Source: Naegleria lovaniensis
Taxonomy: Eukaryota; Heterolobosea; Eutetramitea; Acrasida; Naegleriidae
Length of the DNA: 64,000 nucleotides
Direction of reading: 5' to 3'
Assembly: GCF_003324165.1 (NCBI RefSeq)
Contig: NW_025407834.1
Location: 372,001 to 436,000, forward strand
Below are positions 32,410 through 42,712 of the stretch, in pieces. Position 1 is the stretch's first letter. Each line of letters starts with the position of its first letter. The notes beneath the pieces were generated by a model that saw nothing but the letters and a program-made list of their open reading frames with translations, made no database searches and was not told the DNA's origin. The position numbers and the translations under genes are program-made.

Positions 32410-35362
32410 ATGCAATCATCCACTCGTCACAATCATCCAGCACGTATTCAACACATTCTCAATCACTTGAATCCACCACCATCATTGAATGTCTGTCATC
32501 ATTCAGATTCGGAGGATCATGCTTCCATGAATCATCCTGTCATTCAATGGAATACCACCTCTGCAGAATCACAAAACAACACTTGTGTCATTTATCAACA
32601 AGCCAATTCCGAATCAGGTGGTATTGTTGTCTTGTATTTGAATGATGGTCCAGTCAATGCTCTCTCTGATCGAATGCTCAAAGCAATTAAAATGAATATG
32701 GAACGTGCCAACAATGATGATCAATGTAAAGGTATTGTCATTGCATCGAAATTGAAAGGTTCTTTGTTGCAGGTGCTGACATTACTGAAATTAGAAAGAG
32801 ACAAGTCAAACAGAGTAGTGGTAGCAATGACAAGGGTGAATTCTTAGATTTTCTTAAAAATGGAAATTCTTTAATGAATTTCATTGAAAATTCACCCAAG
32901 AACAAACCAGTGGTAGCTTGTATTGATGGTGTTGCACTTGGAGGTGGTCTTGAACTTGCAATGGCATGCAATGGAAGAGTATGTACTGAGAATTCAACTT
33001 TGGGATTACCTGGTAAGTTTTGTGTGTGTGTGTGTGGATTGATGATCATCATGAATTTTTTCATTGTGTAAATTTCATTGCGTGTATTCATTTCCTATAA
33101 TGATAATATGACATGTATTCCATTTCCAACAATGAATTTATATACAAACATACAAATGTATTGATACAGAAACCAATTTAGGAATAATTCCAGGTTATGG
33201 TGGATGTAATCGACTTCCTCGTCTCGTCGGAACCAGAACAGCATTAGAAATGATGATTAGTACTCAACCTGTGAAAGGAAAACAAGCTCAATCCTTGGGT
33301 CTCGTGGACGTATGTGTTGTGGATTCGAGTTCTGCTCTCTCTGCTGCTCATCAATTGTGTTTGGAAATGATTCAAGGTCAACGTGCCATTCGTAAGACTC
33401 TTCAATTCTCTCAAAAGTTATTACAAGAAGATGATTCATTGAATCTTGTGAATGCAGTTGAGAGTAAATTAGATGCCATTCAATCCAAATTACCACATCT
33501 CAAAGCATTACTCAGAGTCGTACGTGAGACTGTTCAATTCCCATGCAATGGATTGTATGGACTTGATGTTGAAATGAAAGAATTTGCAGGAATTGCCAAT
33601 CAACCCATTTCACGTGGAATGGTTCATTACTTTTTAGCTCAAAAAGCAACCACAAAATTACCAAAACGTTTATTAACCGCCAATTCTAATAATACTACTA
33701 CGACTACAACTACTACCAATAGTGGACATATCAAATCCTTAGCAGTGATTGGAGGTGGTACAATGGGTGCCAACATTGTGGTGAATGCATTGGAGAATGG
33801 TATTCGAGTCATTTTGAAGGAAATTAATCAAGATGCATTGAAGGCTGGTATGGAACGTATTCGTAAAGGTAAGTTGTAAATGAATCATTGATCAGGGAGT
33901 TGTTGAGTTGTTATATTCATGTCCAATCAACAACCTTGCCGACGACGTATATAACCATTCATGTCCAATCAACAACCTTGTCCATGATGAATATGTATAA
34001 CCATTCATGAATTGTCCATGATGAATATATATTTTGAATATTTCAACACTATAGTGTTCCAATCTAAATTGGATCGAAAGAAAATGACTCAACAACAATT
34101 TGACAAGATCTTTTCTCAACAATTGGTGGGTCAAATTACATTTGATTCATTCAATCAAGTCGATATGGTCATTGAAGCTGTTTTAGAAATTGTTGAATTG
34201 AAACAAAAGATATTCCTTGATTTGGAAAAGCATTGCAATGACAAGTGTATTCTTGCAACAAACACTAGTACGATTGATTTGAATAGAATTTCTGAAAAGA
34301 TGCAATCCAAGAATCGATCTCGTGTGATTGGTCTTCACTATTTCACACCAGCACATGTAATGCCATTATTGGAAATTGTAAGAACGGAACATACATCACC
34401 ACAAGTATTGATGACTTCACTTTCATTTGCTAAACAAGTGAAGAAGACTCCAGTCGTTGTTCTCAATGTTGTTGGTTTTGCAGTGAATAGAATATTTTGG
34501 CCATATGGTATTGCAGCTCAATATTTAGTAGAACGTGGATTGAGTCCTTATCAAATTGATAAGGCAATTAGTCAGAGTGTGATGCGTGTTGGATTCTTTA
34601 CAATGGCTGATATGTGTAAGTAGTTGTTGTTGTTGTAGAGTTGTTGTAATTGTTATCATTGTTGTTATCATTGTTGATTGAACCCATTCTCAAAAAATTT
34701 TCATTTTCAAATCTACACACACACCTCTCCTCCCAACACACACACATGAAATGTACTACTCTTGACACATCTCCTCCCAACTCTCATGACAACTCTCTAA
34801 ATTGTAACTAGCTGGTCTTGATGTTCTCAATTATGCCTCTCAATCCATTGCTGGTGCTTACAAGGAGAGAGCAAAGGATTCTCCATTCACTAAACTCATG
34901 ATTGAAGCAAAGAGATTGGGTGAAAAGACCAATATTGGTATCTATAAATATGATGCTAATGGAAAGAAAACTCCAGATCCAGAAGGAATGGAACCAATTA
35001 TTGCTCAAGTAAGAAAAGCTGCTAAATCTCCATCTCCTTTGAATTACACAGATAAGGATATTTATGAAGCATGTTTATTCAATGCTGTGAATGAGGCTTG
35101 TAGAGTCATTGAAGACAAAGTGGTATTTAGAGTGAGTGATATTGATGTTGCGAGTGTAATGGCAATGGGATTTATGCACTTCTATGGAGGTCTTATGAAA
35201 TGGGCAGATGAGCTTGGAGCAAAATATGTTTATGATCGATTGAACAAATTTTATCAAGACAGTGATGGAAAGATTGTTTCATTTAAGCCTTGTCAATATT
35301 TGACTCATTGTGCGACTAATAATTTGAGTTTGTACAGTGCTGATTCTGAATTGATGCAATAA
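32410..35362 (+). CDS. Peroxisomal multifunctional enzyme: enoyl-CoA hydratase / 3-hydroxyacyl-CoA dehydrogenase
   Basis: Bifunctional beta-oxidation enzyme of the EHHADH/MFE1 type. Hydratase half: VVACIDGVALGGGLELAMAC oxyanion loop and GLPETNLGIIPGYGGCNRLP with the catalytic Glu. Dehydrogenase half: NAD motif VIGGGTMGANI, ATNTSTIDLNRI, GLHYFTPAHVMPLLEIV with the catalytic His, VVLNVVGFAVNRIF, and the C-terminal FMHFYGGLMKWADELGA. Introns: 33013..33169, 33869..34054 and 34616..34811, each restoring the family sequence. The frame slips once at the T run 32763..32765; one more T gives KGSFVAGADITEI. Residues 12 to 20 from ATG 32410, RIQHILNHL, fit the PTS2 consensus exactly, so import through PEX7 is likely; the C-terminus (ELMQ) is not PTS1. 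A CCC-bounded MITE follows 48 nt downstream. Confidence 0.9.
33869..34054 (+). repeat. Repeat-rich intron of the multifunctional enzyme
   Basis: Intron with GTAAGT and TATAG ends. It contains two copies of CATTCATGTCCAATCAACAA-like text (around 33915 and 33957) and three copies of a GTCCATGATGAATAT-like block near its 3' end, so it grew by local duplication. Confidence 0.65.
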
Positions 35363-35410
35363 AGTCTCTTGTTGTTGTTGTTGAAACTGGCATGCATGAT
35401 TAATTATTAA

Positions 35411-35558
35411 CCCTTAACTACTCACAGCCAGTTATACACAAAACACGGCAAGTGCCCTGAATGGAGCTTTGAATCTTGCTGTTGGAAACTTTGAAATATA
35501 TTTTAGGAGAAAAAATTTATTTTCAAACTGATTTCAAGCAGGCAGCAGTAGTTAAGGG
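35411..35558. mobile_element. piggyBac-like MITE, 148 bp
   Basis: Perfect 12-bp terminal inverted repeats: CCCTTAACTACT at 35411..35422 and AGTAGTTAAGGG at 35547..35558, with weaker pairing for several more bases (CACAGCC versus GCTGCC). The left end is preceded by TTAA (35407..35410) and the right end followed by TTGA, one change from TTAA. A TTAA target duplication and CCC-starting ends are the hallmarks of piggyBac-superfamily elements. There is no coding capacity, so it is non-autonomous. It lies between the convergent ends of the multifunctional enzyme and the SpoU gene. Family assignment rests on ends only. Confidence 0.6.
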
Positions 35559-35616
35559 TTGACATTATTAATTATTAAGTTTTTTATGGACTCGTTGTTA
35601 TTGTACGACCCATTCA

Positions 35617-36561
35617 TTATCGTCTCATTTTGACATCATTATTCGACAATTCATACATTAAAATTCCTGCTGCATGACTTACAGAAAAAGAATCTATATT
35701 GTTCTTCATGGGAATATACACAAATTCCTTATTGGGTATTTGAGACATGACCTTTTGGAATTCTCGATCTTGATACATAAATCCATGATGCTCATTTCCC
35801 ATGACAAGGCAAATATTGTCCAATTTTCGTTGAGAGTTGTTAATTCCAAGAATTGATTTTATGGTATGTTTTTGAGAAGAAGAAGCATCTGCAATCAAGG
35901 TGTAATCACAATTCAAGTGTTCATGTATGACTGTGTTATATTCTTCTAACGGCAAGTGAAAAACTGGAATATTCATAATATAATTTCGACTACTTCTAAC
36001 ACATCGCTCAGTAAACGGTGATACACAATCTTCGCTCAAGAAAATTGCAGAAATATCAAATCCAAAGCTCATTCGAATAATTGATCCTAAATTATTTGGA
36101 TCGCTTATTTTGTAACAATAAATGTAAATATTTCGTTTTCGAGGATGAAATAATTGTTGTGGGTCATAGTTATCATAGACAGCACAGTATCCATCATTAC
36201 TCACAATATCTCCACAAATATAATTAATTAAATTGTCTGTTACAGGAAATTGTTGTGTTTGATGATTGTCTTGAGAGAACAGCAAAGGCTTATCATGTCT
36301 ATAAAATAGCCATTTTGGACGAATGTTATATTTTTCGAATGACTCGGTAATTATTTTGGAACCATTCATTAACAGAGGAAGCGAGTCGAAGTGATACATG
36401 TCATCTTGTTCGCTTTTTAATATTCCATTCATCGGATTATGATCATCATTGACTTTAGAAAAAGGAAAACATTTTTTGAAATATTTGTAGTATTTAGTTC
36501 TAATTTTGAGGCACTGCTTGATGATCGGGTTGGATTTGCTTGAAATGATTCCAGTGTTCAT
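35617..36561 (-). CDS. SpoU/TrmH-family RNA 2'-O-methyltransferase
   Basis: 314 residues, one exon. SPOUT methyltransferase using S-adenosylmethionine to methylate a ribose 2'-hydroxyl in rRNA or tRNA. The three SpoU motifs are present in order: motif 1 ISDPNNLGSIIRMSFGF (Asn and Arg for catalysis), motif 2 ICLVMGNEHHGF, motif 3 YIPMKNNIDSFSVSHAAGIL, which together make the trefoil knot. The N-terminal part (residues 1 to 130) is basic (IIKQCLKIRTKYYKYFKKCF) and includes an RNA-binding-type substrate region. Could be the mitochondrial 16S rRNA type (MRM1/MRM3) or a cytosolic tRNA enzyme; substrate cannot be told from sequence. Confidence 0.85.
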   Translation of the reverse strand: MNTGIISSKSNPIIKQCLKIRTKYYKYFKKCFPFSKVNDDHNPMNGILKSEQDDMYHFDSLPLLMNGSKIITESFEKYNIRPKWLFYRHDKPLLFSQDNHQTQQFPVTDNLINYICGDIVSNDGYCAVYDNYDPQQLFHPRKRNIYIYCYKISDPNNLGSIIRMSFGFDISAIFLSEDCVSPFTERCVRSSRNYIMNIPVFHLPLEEYNTVIHEHLNCDYTLIADASSSQKHTIKSILGINNSQRKLDNICLVMGNEHHGFMYQDREFQKVMSQIPNKEFVYIPMKNNIDSFSVSHAAGILMYELSNNDVKMRR

Positions 36562-36611
36562 CAGGTGGTAGTGCTCAATTATTTTTGTTTTTCATTTTGC
36601 ACACAAAAAAA

Positions 36612-38174
36612 ATGTCCTACGCTCCAACGCAGATCCAACACACTGATTCTGATGGTGAAGGAAGTGAAGCAGAAAATGATACAGCAACAACATCATTGAC
36701 TCAGTCGAACATTGCTACTCAGGTTCAAGATGATACGAACAATGAAGAGGGCGATACTATTGAATTTGATGAAGATGATGATGACAACGATCAAGCTTCC
36801 GAGCATCAGAAAGATGATAATATGAATACAACAGCCGATGATGACGATGATGAAGAGGACATAAATAATGAAGAAAACTCTTCAAAAAATGTTGAAGAAG
36901 CATCGGAAAATCAACCTGTTGCTGAAGAGGATACTACTCCGATCGAATTTGATCAGGAAGAAGAGGAAGAAAAGACGCCCTCCAAAAAGAAAAGAAAGAA
37001 GAAGGACAAAGCTCAATCACCACAGCCTAAAGAGAAACAACGTAGAAAAAAGAAAGATAACGATGAAGATTATAAAGAAAGTGAAGAAGAAGAAGAGAAC
37101 AAGTCTTCCACTGATGAAAATGCAGGAGAAGAGGAACCAAAAAAGAAAAAAAGAAAACGATTGCAAAAGAGTAAAGACACAAGTAAAGAAAAGAGCAAAG
37201 AAAAGAAGAAGAGAAAAAAGAAGGATAAATCTGAACCAGAAGTAACAGCAGATGCTGAAAATGAAACATCTCTCGTTCATGATGACGATGAAGAAAATGA
37301 ACCTTTGGAAAAAGCAACAAAATCTAGAAAGATTGATGACGATGATGAGTTTAACATTGTTCTTAAAGAGGTGAAATCAGCCTCTCGACGATCCACTCAG
37401 ACAGAACAGCTTGACACTTTGGGTAAAGATCAAGCCAAAGAACTTGTTGCAAGAATTAATGCTGCCTATGAAGATGACGCTGAATCGTTTTTCAAAAAGA
37501 AGCCTGCACTTCACAAACTTCAACTTCTTCCTGAGCTTACAGAAGCTTGTAAAAAAGTATACTTGCAAGGATATTTGATTGAAGAAGGAATTTTGAAATC
37601 ATTAGAAAGATGGCTTGTACCAGAAAAAAAAGATTTACCTCCACCCAATATTAACATTCAAACAGGAGTATTGAACATTTTATATGATTTACCAGTATCC
37701 AAATCCATTGACGATGATGAAAAAGTTTGTATTACCAAAGGCCACTTGAAATCATGTAGAATTGCTAAGGCTGTAAAGCAAATTGCTAATAATCCTAATG
37801 CACCAGCCAATAATAGAAAAATTGCAAAAAAGATTGTAGAGAAATGGAGCAGATTAGTTTATCAATTACCCTCTGAATATAGAGAAGCGTACAAACATCG
37901 ACGCCCTATTGCGGTTGACGATCAGATGGCAGATGAACACACCTCAATTACTCCTAAATATGCCACTGCTTCAAAAAGTAGTTTTGAGTCACAACAACCT
38001 CCAAGAAAAAAGAAGCTTGCAAATACAAACTCCATTCGTGCAAGCATCCCTAAGAAAGAAAGTTTTGATTTTGTAAGGCTTCCACCATCTAAAGAACAAC
38101 ACAAAAAAACAATCGTTGAAAATGAAACTCATAAGAGACTTTTGAGCGTTGGCAGTTCAAGCAGAAGAAAATAA
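36612..38174 (+). CDS. IWS1: IWS1/SPN1 transcription elongation factor
   Basis: Binds SPT6 and elongating RNA polymerase II. The first 250 residues are highly acidic with alternating Lys-rich stretches (KKRKKKDKAQSPQPKEKQRR), as in IWS1 proteins, and probably disordered. The conserved TFIIS N-terminal-type helical bundle follows: LPELTEACKKVYLQGYLIEE, GILKSLERWLVPEKKDLPPP, VLNILYDLPVSKSI, ITKGHLKSCRIAKAVKQI, KIAKKIVEKWSRLVYQL. I place the start at ATG 36612; the frame extends upstream only from a TTG. A basic tail closes the protein. Single exon, divergent from the SpoU gene by 50 nt. Confidence 0.88.
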   Translation: MSYAPTQIQHTDSDGEGSEAENDTATTSLTQSNIATQVQDDTNNEEGDTIEFDEDDDDNDQASEHQKDDNMNTTADDDDDEEDINNEENSSKNVEEASENQPVAEEDTTPIEFDQEEEEEKTPSKKKRKKKDKAQSPQPKEKQRRKKKDNDEDYKESEEEEENKSSTDENAGEEEPKKKKRKRLQKSKDTSKEKSKEKKKRKKKDKSEPEVTADAENETSLVHDDDEENEPLEKATKSRKIDDDDEFNIVLKEVKSASRRSTQTEQLDTLGKDQAKELVARINAAYEDDAESFFKKKPALHKLQLLPELTEACKKVYLQGYLIEEGILKSLERWLVPEKKDLPPPNINIQTGVLNILYDLPVSKSIDDDEKVCITKGHLKSCRIAKAVKQIANNPNAPANNRKIAKKIVEKWSRLVYQLPSEYREAYKHRRPIAVDDQMADEHTSITPKYATASKSSFESQQPPRKKKLANTNSIRASIPKKESFDFVRLPPSKEQHKKTIVENETHKRLLSVGSSSRRK

Positions 38175-38267
38175 AGTTGTGGAAAGAAGAAGACTTTCAC
38201 CAGTGATTTGATTGGGAAGTTGTTTATTGGTTGCTCAACTGTTCATAGCCATGCCTATCATCGTCAC

Positions 38268-38838
38268 ATGGATGAAGACCTTTCATTCTATGAGTCGATG
38301 CTGCTTCCTTATCTACCAACTCCAATTCGTGAGAGATCCTGAACGTGGCTTGAACCAGCAACGCTTTAAATTCCAATACACAAAAAATATTCAGGTATGT
38401 CGTGATGATTCATTCCATTTGTCTGATTCGAATCGGACTGTGTTGGCTTTCAAATGTGGATTGAATTGTATGAATATAATAATAATATTAGTAATGATCT
38501 CAGACGTGCAATTAGGTGTTTTTGCTAATTTTATGGGTGTGATGATCATGGTTCTTTTGGTCATCTACCACTATGTTACAGCGTCTAGGGAGGTACGTAG
38601 TTTTGATATTGTTTAAATTCATACGATTATATTGATTCGATCAGGATTAAACTCTCTGATTTGAAACAAATCGCTAGCCACTCTCTTAACAACTACACCA
38701 CCATCCCGAACCGACCCGTTTTTGCTAGCTTTCCCCATTCCAACACCATCACCACAACAGCCATTCAATAAAATCCTTCTTCTTAAATTCATCCCGACAA
38801 TGTGATTGTTTTATTGCCATACTTTCAGGAGAGATAGC
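38268..38838 (+). CDS. Possible small single-pass membrane protein, three exons
   Basis: Weak candidate. ATG 38268 opens MDEDLSFYESMLLPYLPTP; after an apparent one-base slip near 38335, the next frame gives RGLNQQRFKFQYTKNIQ up to 38394 followed by GTATGT. A second block around 38521..38591 encodes a hydrophobic helix (FANFMGVMIMVLLVIYHYV) then ASRE and GTACGT. A third acceptor CTTTCAG at 38829 would add ER and a stop. The result would be a protein of roughly 70 residues with one membrane helix, a plan seen in mitochondrial and ER assembly factors, but I recognise no family. Splice choice for the first intron is ambiguous. Confidence 0.25.
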
Positions 38839-38963
38839 TCGCAACAACGATCATTGGTGGGTTGGGTGGCGCTCTGGCGGTTTGCCATTGGCCTTTCTCT
38901 ACGATTCCCTTCAAGAATTATTATTTAAAAAAACACAGCGAATGCTTGCATCATCATTAGCAA

Positions 38964-41152
38964 ATGAAAAAGAAGGAATTTAAGGGTCTCGACCTCATTT
39001 CGTATGATGTCGACATGAACGTGCATGATTTAACGAAAATAGCAAACCGAATTTTAGAATCAAAAGGAGGAAACACCGCATTCAAGAAAAGTAATCCCTC
39101 AATTTTGGGCCAAATTGACACATCGGATGTAGTCGATCAGGAAATGTACAATGAAATTATGAAACAAAACAGAAGTTTGCAAGTGTCAAATACTTCAATG
39201 ATGGAAACAAGCCTTTCTCAACAGACAAGAACCATGCTTCCTTTGTTCAAAGCTCACTCACGATCATCAGACAAAAAAGGACAACAAGTAGAATCTCTAT
39301 TGAGCGATAATGTGGTTGCAAAAATACCAATCAACAAACACTTCAAAGAATCTAATTTTGTGGATCAACCTCCAGAAGTTTTAGAAAAATGTTTGAGAGA
39401 CGAATATGCAGCAAGATATTTGGAAAAATTGAACATTTCTGTCACACAAAAAAACCTCAAGATTGTCAACAACATTTTACCAATCACACATTGTGTAGCT
39501 CACAAACATAGAACACCCAATAACGAGCTATACTTGTCGTTCACTCCACAACCACATCTGGTTGCTGGAAAATGTGGCACCAACGCCTCAATGTCACTCA
39601 GCGGATTAACACCAACAAGAGTTGCAGATAAGGCAGAGTTTGAATATCGTGTGATGGAAATAATGGACAAGGAAATGTCAAATCTTAATTTTCAAGCTAT
39701 TGCAAATGGCGAACCAAACAAGACCTCTTTAGTAGAAGAAAAGGGATCTCTTCAACTTAAACCTGAAGAGTCAAATCATCCCAAAACAGGACTTGTTAAT
39801 AAGGAAGGGAAGCTCACTGTACCAAAGTTTGAGGAATATAAGAAATATATTTATCCTTACAATCTTATAAGAGAAAAGTTCATGTTAGACGGTGAAAAAG
39901 AGGAGATGGAACAATCAATATATGAAAGACATCAATACAACACAATGATGATCGAACGAAGTCGAATGGCAAGAATGCAATCATTTCTTATTAAGGACTC
40001 TAATCGATCTCTAAGTCGTTCGAACTTGAGGATGAAAGATACATTTGAAGAAACAGGAAGAAGTAAGTATTACATATCAATTTGATAAGTATATGGACAC
40101 AATTATTCTACACTTGAGCGCAACAGGTAAATCAGTTCTTGGAAAGAACAATACAAACCAAGTATTGGATTTTCACTTCAACGAACAATTTAAATGTACG
40201 TTGTTCATTTGATTCCAGACCATTAAACCAATCACTAATAGTTGATGAGAAAGAGTTGGAAAAAACTCCTCACTTATCGTCGTTTGAAATTGTGGAGTTA
40301 CAAAATAGTTTCTTCGAAGAATTTCCCTTCCAACGTTGGAACTGGATTTCAGAGAAACAAAAAAGATCAATTGCAAAGGACATTACAGACATTAAGCTTA
40401 GTACGTTTCTTGTGTATTTTTGCAAATATTCTCAAACTGTTTTGTTTATTAGCCACCTTCATTAAGGTTTTTATTGAGTTTTGTTATTGGACGTTCTTAC
40501 AAGAATTCTCAAAAGAAGTGGTGGATCGGTAAGTCAATTTAGTTCAGTGGTGTTTTAAAGATAACACAATGGTAAAGGTATGACCTTGAAAAACGATTTT
40601 TGTCCGCTTATGAAGATCTAATTGAAGATTTTAAAAAGTTCAGAGGTAGCAAGATAAAAGTGACTACTAATCATCCAATAATTCTGCTGTGCATTCGGGT
40701 GACAACAGAGAGTACATTAAGGATATGCTACCAAACATTTTGCAAAACCAAGTACTTTTTGACGCTTTGTTACAAAATGTCATCGTTAGTGTCCTTTTTA
40801 TTCGATCCAGACTCTGATGTACTCAGCAAGCTACCTCCCATTGAATGTAAGTGTTGTTGAGTTTGTAATTAATTTGAATATTTCGTGACGATTTGCAGCA
40901 AATGCCAAAGAACGAAAGATTATTGAAAAACTTTCTCGAATAACAAGGAAAGATGAGCTGGTGTCAACGAAGCGAAAAGCAAATTCTGTCTCTCCAGTGA
41001 TGACAAGCGTGCTACTGTCGTCTCCATTGAGAGACAAAAACTTGGAGTTCTCGGACAACCTGTCCAAACGAATCATCAAATCAGTTGTTTCAGTGTTGAG
41101 TGAAGACTTGAGAGCGAAATTGATGAACATCTACATGAAGAAATCAAAATAA
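38964..41152 (+). CDS. Uncharacterised multi-exon protein
   Basis: First exon 38964..40062 encodes about 366 residues with no recognised domain (LISYDVDMNVHDLTKIANRI, VNNILPITHCVAHKHRTPNN, RHQYNTMMIERSRMARMQSF). An intron at 40063..40126 is clear (GTAAGT...CAACAG). Further coding blocks follow: IVDEKELEKTPHLSSFEIVE (about 40229..40400), VFIEFCYWTFLQEFSKEVVD (40468..40529), YDLEKRFLSAYEDLIEDFKK, EYIKDMLPNILQNQVLFDAL, DPDSDVLSKLPPIE, and the last exon from 40900 ending ...MNIYMKKSK at 41152. Between them GTAAGT/AG introns and at least one frame slip (near the T run about 40796) leave the exact model unresolved. Helical, charged and without signal or membrane segment; likely cytosolic or cytoskeletal. 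Confidence 0.55.
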
Positions 41153-41190
41153 TAATACATCATAAATGCCCTATTATTTGATGATTTAAT

Positions 41191-41610
41191 TTACTTTGAA
41201 AGATGTTCGTATTTATATCCAAAGATGTCTGCACGGCCAATAATTTCACCACCACGGTACATAATATATCCTGCAATTAAAGCTCCCATAAACACTGCAA
41301 ACTCACCAACAGTGATTTCACCTGGCTGAGTAATTCGTTGTTGGAAATAACAATATTCCTTCTTTAATTGGGTGATCTTGTGTGGGAGAGCAGCAGCGGT
41401 GATCTTGAAGTATCTACTTCTTGCTTCCCGTTGTGCTTTTACTACTTCTTCAAAATCAAGAGAACTCAATTCTTTCACGTGTTGTTCTCCGGCCAAATTA
41501 TTCATGGAAGCAGCAAAAGAGTTTTCCCATGAAAGGGCCTTCTTTTCGGTTGCCTTGCCGATTCTTCCAGCAATGCGGGAGAAACGTTTCAAAATACTTC
41601 TCTTACCCAT
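41191..41610 (-). CDS. Mitochondrial ATP synthase subunit g-like protein
   Basis: 139 residues, single exon. The C-terminal 40 residues carry the subunit g signature: a helix with small residues (EFAVFMGALIAGYIMYRG), then GEIIGRADIFGYKYEH, comparable to the family GEIIGRRxxxGY end. The helix contains a GxxxG-like spacing used for dimerisation of the F-type ATP synthase at cristae rims. The N-terminus is basic and amphipathic, fitting mitochondrial import, followed by an extended helical region (KITQLKKEYCYFQQRITQPG). Adjacent to the COX5B-like gene on the same strand. The call rests mainly on the C-terminal motif. Confidence 0.6.
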   Translation of the reverse strand: MGKRSILKRFSRIAGRIGKATEKKALSWENSFAASMNNLAGEQHVKELSSLDFEEVVKAQREARSRYFKITAAALPHKITQLKKEYCYFQQRITQPGEITVGEFAVFMGALIAGYIMYRGGEIIGRADIFGYKYEHLSK

Positions 41611-41639
41611 TTTTTTTGCGTCTATTACAAAGTTTATTT

Positions 41640-41747
41640 ATGCCGCTTGATGGAAAGCACAAGACCATGATGAAAGCTAAGGCTTGGATTCATAAGGATT
41701 CAAGAAGAACAGAATTCGGAATGATGAAAAACCCTGTTGGTCTTTAA
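41640..41747 (+). CDS. Small basic ORF of 35 residues
   Basis: ATG 41640 to TAA 41747, between two mitochondrial protein genes and on the opposite strand. It begins MPLDGKHKTMMKAKAWIHK and is strongly basic. It fits the gap neatly, starting 30 nt from the divergent subunit g start and ending 20 nt before the COX5B stop. No family recognised. May be a small mitochondrial or ribosomal-associated protein, or chance. Confidence 0.25.
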   Translation: MPLDGKHKTMMKAKAWIHKDSRRTEFGMMKNPVGL

Positions 41748-41766
41748 TTCAGCTTTTTTAAGCCCT

Positions 41767-42467
41767 TTAATCTACATGGGTACAAAATTTAAGCGTTGAT
41801 TTGTGGATATTCAACGGATGGTTCAAGTTGTTGTGAAGCCTTTTCTTCTCAAGAGTTTCCCAAATTTCAATTTGGGCCATTACTTCATCAGAAGCACAGT
41901 AGAAGATCAAGCCACATTCATCACAAACTGAGAAAGTATTTTCCTTCATAACCCAGAATTGCATATCGGTAGTATGATAATCAATATCGTTAGCTTTCCA
42001 ACAATCTCCCAAACAACCAACAACACGTTCTGGTTCTCCTCTAGAAGCAACTATGATTGGATTGAAAAGGCTAGAACCCACTCCTGATTCAATATCAACA
42101 ACTTCAGGCTGTTGTAGGATTAAATACAATCGTCATCATGAAAATAATAATAATATTGGTAAAATATATGATGATGACAATTTGTATTACTTACAAGGTG
42201 ATCATCAAAAAGAGTTGGATCCAACAATTCAGCACGTTCAGATCCCACAGCTCTTTCAAAGACTGTTGGCAAATTCAACCAGTAATTTTCCAATTCTGGA
42301 TCCTCTTGTGATGGTTGTGGTGTTGGTTCCATTCTTACTTTGATGGCCTCTTTGTCATATTGTCTTTTAGCGACTTTGTCCTCATTGAAGAGGGAAAGAG
42401 CGGTGTGGTATGGCTTTTGGTTATATCTGAATTGTGTAAGAGACTTGCTGAATACTCTTCTCAACAT
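41767..42467 (-). CDS. COX5B: Cytochrome c oxidase subunit Vb (COX5B/COX4) homologue
   Basis: Nuclear-encoded zinc-binding subunit of mitochondrial complex IV. Exons 42195..42467 and 41767..42108 flank an 86-nt intron (GTAAGT...CAACAG) that joins DDHL to PEVVDIESGVGSSLFNP in phase 0. The start MLRRVFSKSLTQFRYNQKPY is a typical mitochondrial presequence. The family core is visible: VVDIESGVGSSLFNPIIV, RVVGCLGDC, MQFWVMKENTFSVCDECG, with the Cys-x2-Cys pair of the zinc site. The linker between presequence and core (about 70 residues) and the C-terminal tail (IEIWETLEKKRLHNNLNHPL) are longer than in animals. Confidence 0.8.
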
Positions 42468-42712
42468 TTTTAGTGCTTTTTTTGTTGCAGCTTGTGTTCT
42501 TCATTTTTGCCAAAACGGGGTTTGTTGACTGTTACAACAGCATTTCAGCGCTTCTTTCATCATACTCGAGAAAAGATGAAAAAAATTAAGTAGAAAGAAG
42601 AGTCCTCTTAGTTTCAAGAGATATCGAACAAGATTAAGAAACATTGCCGCTTATTGGAGTCTCGATATTGATACGATCATCGCCATTGTGCCTCTAACTC
42701 GGTTCCAAAAAA

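Noticed and set aside
37017-37320. Long antisense open frames within IWS1
   Set aside because: Mirror of the Lys/Glu-rich repeats; composition explains the lack of stops.
38640-38730. tRNA-like A box (TGGTGTAGTTG) with a loose B box on the minus strand
   Set aside because: No acceptor or D-stem pairing closes and the T-loop lacks the conserved C, so it is not a tRNA gene.
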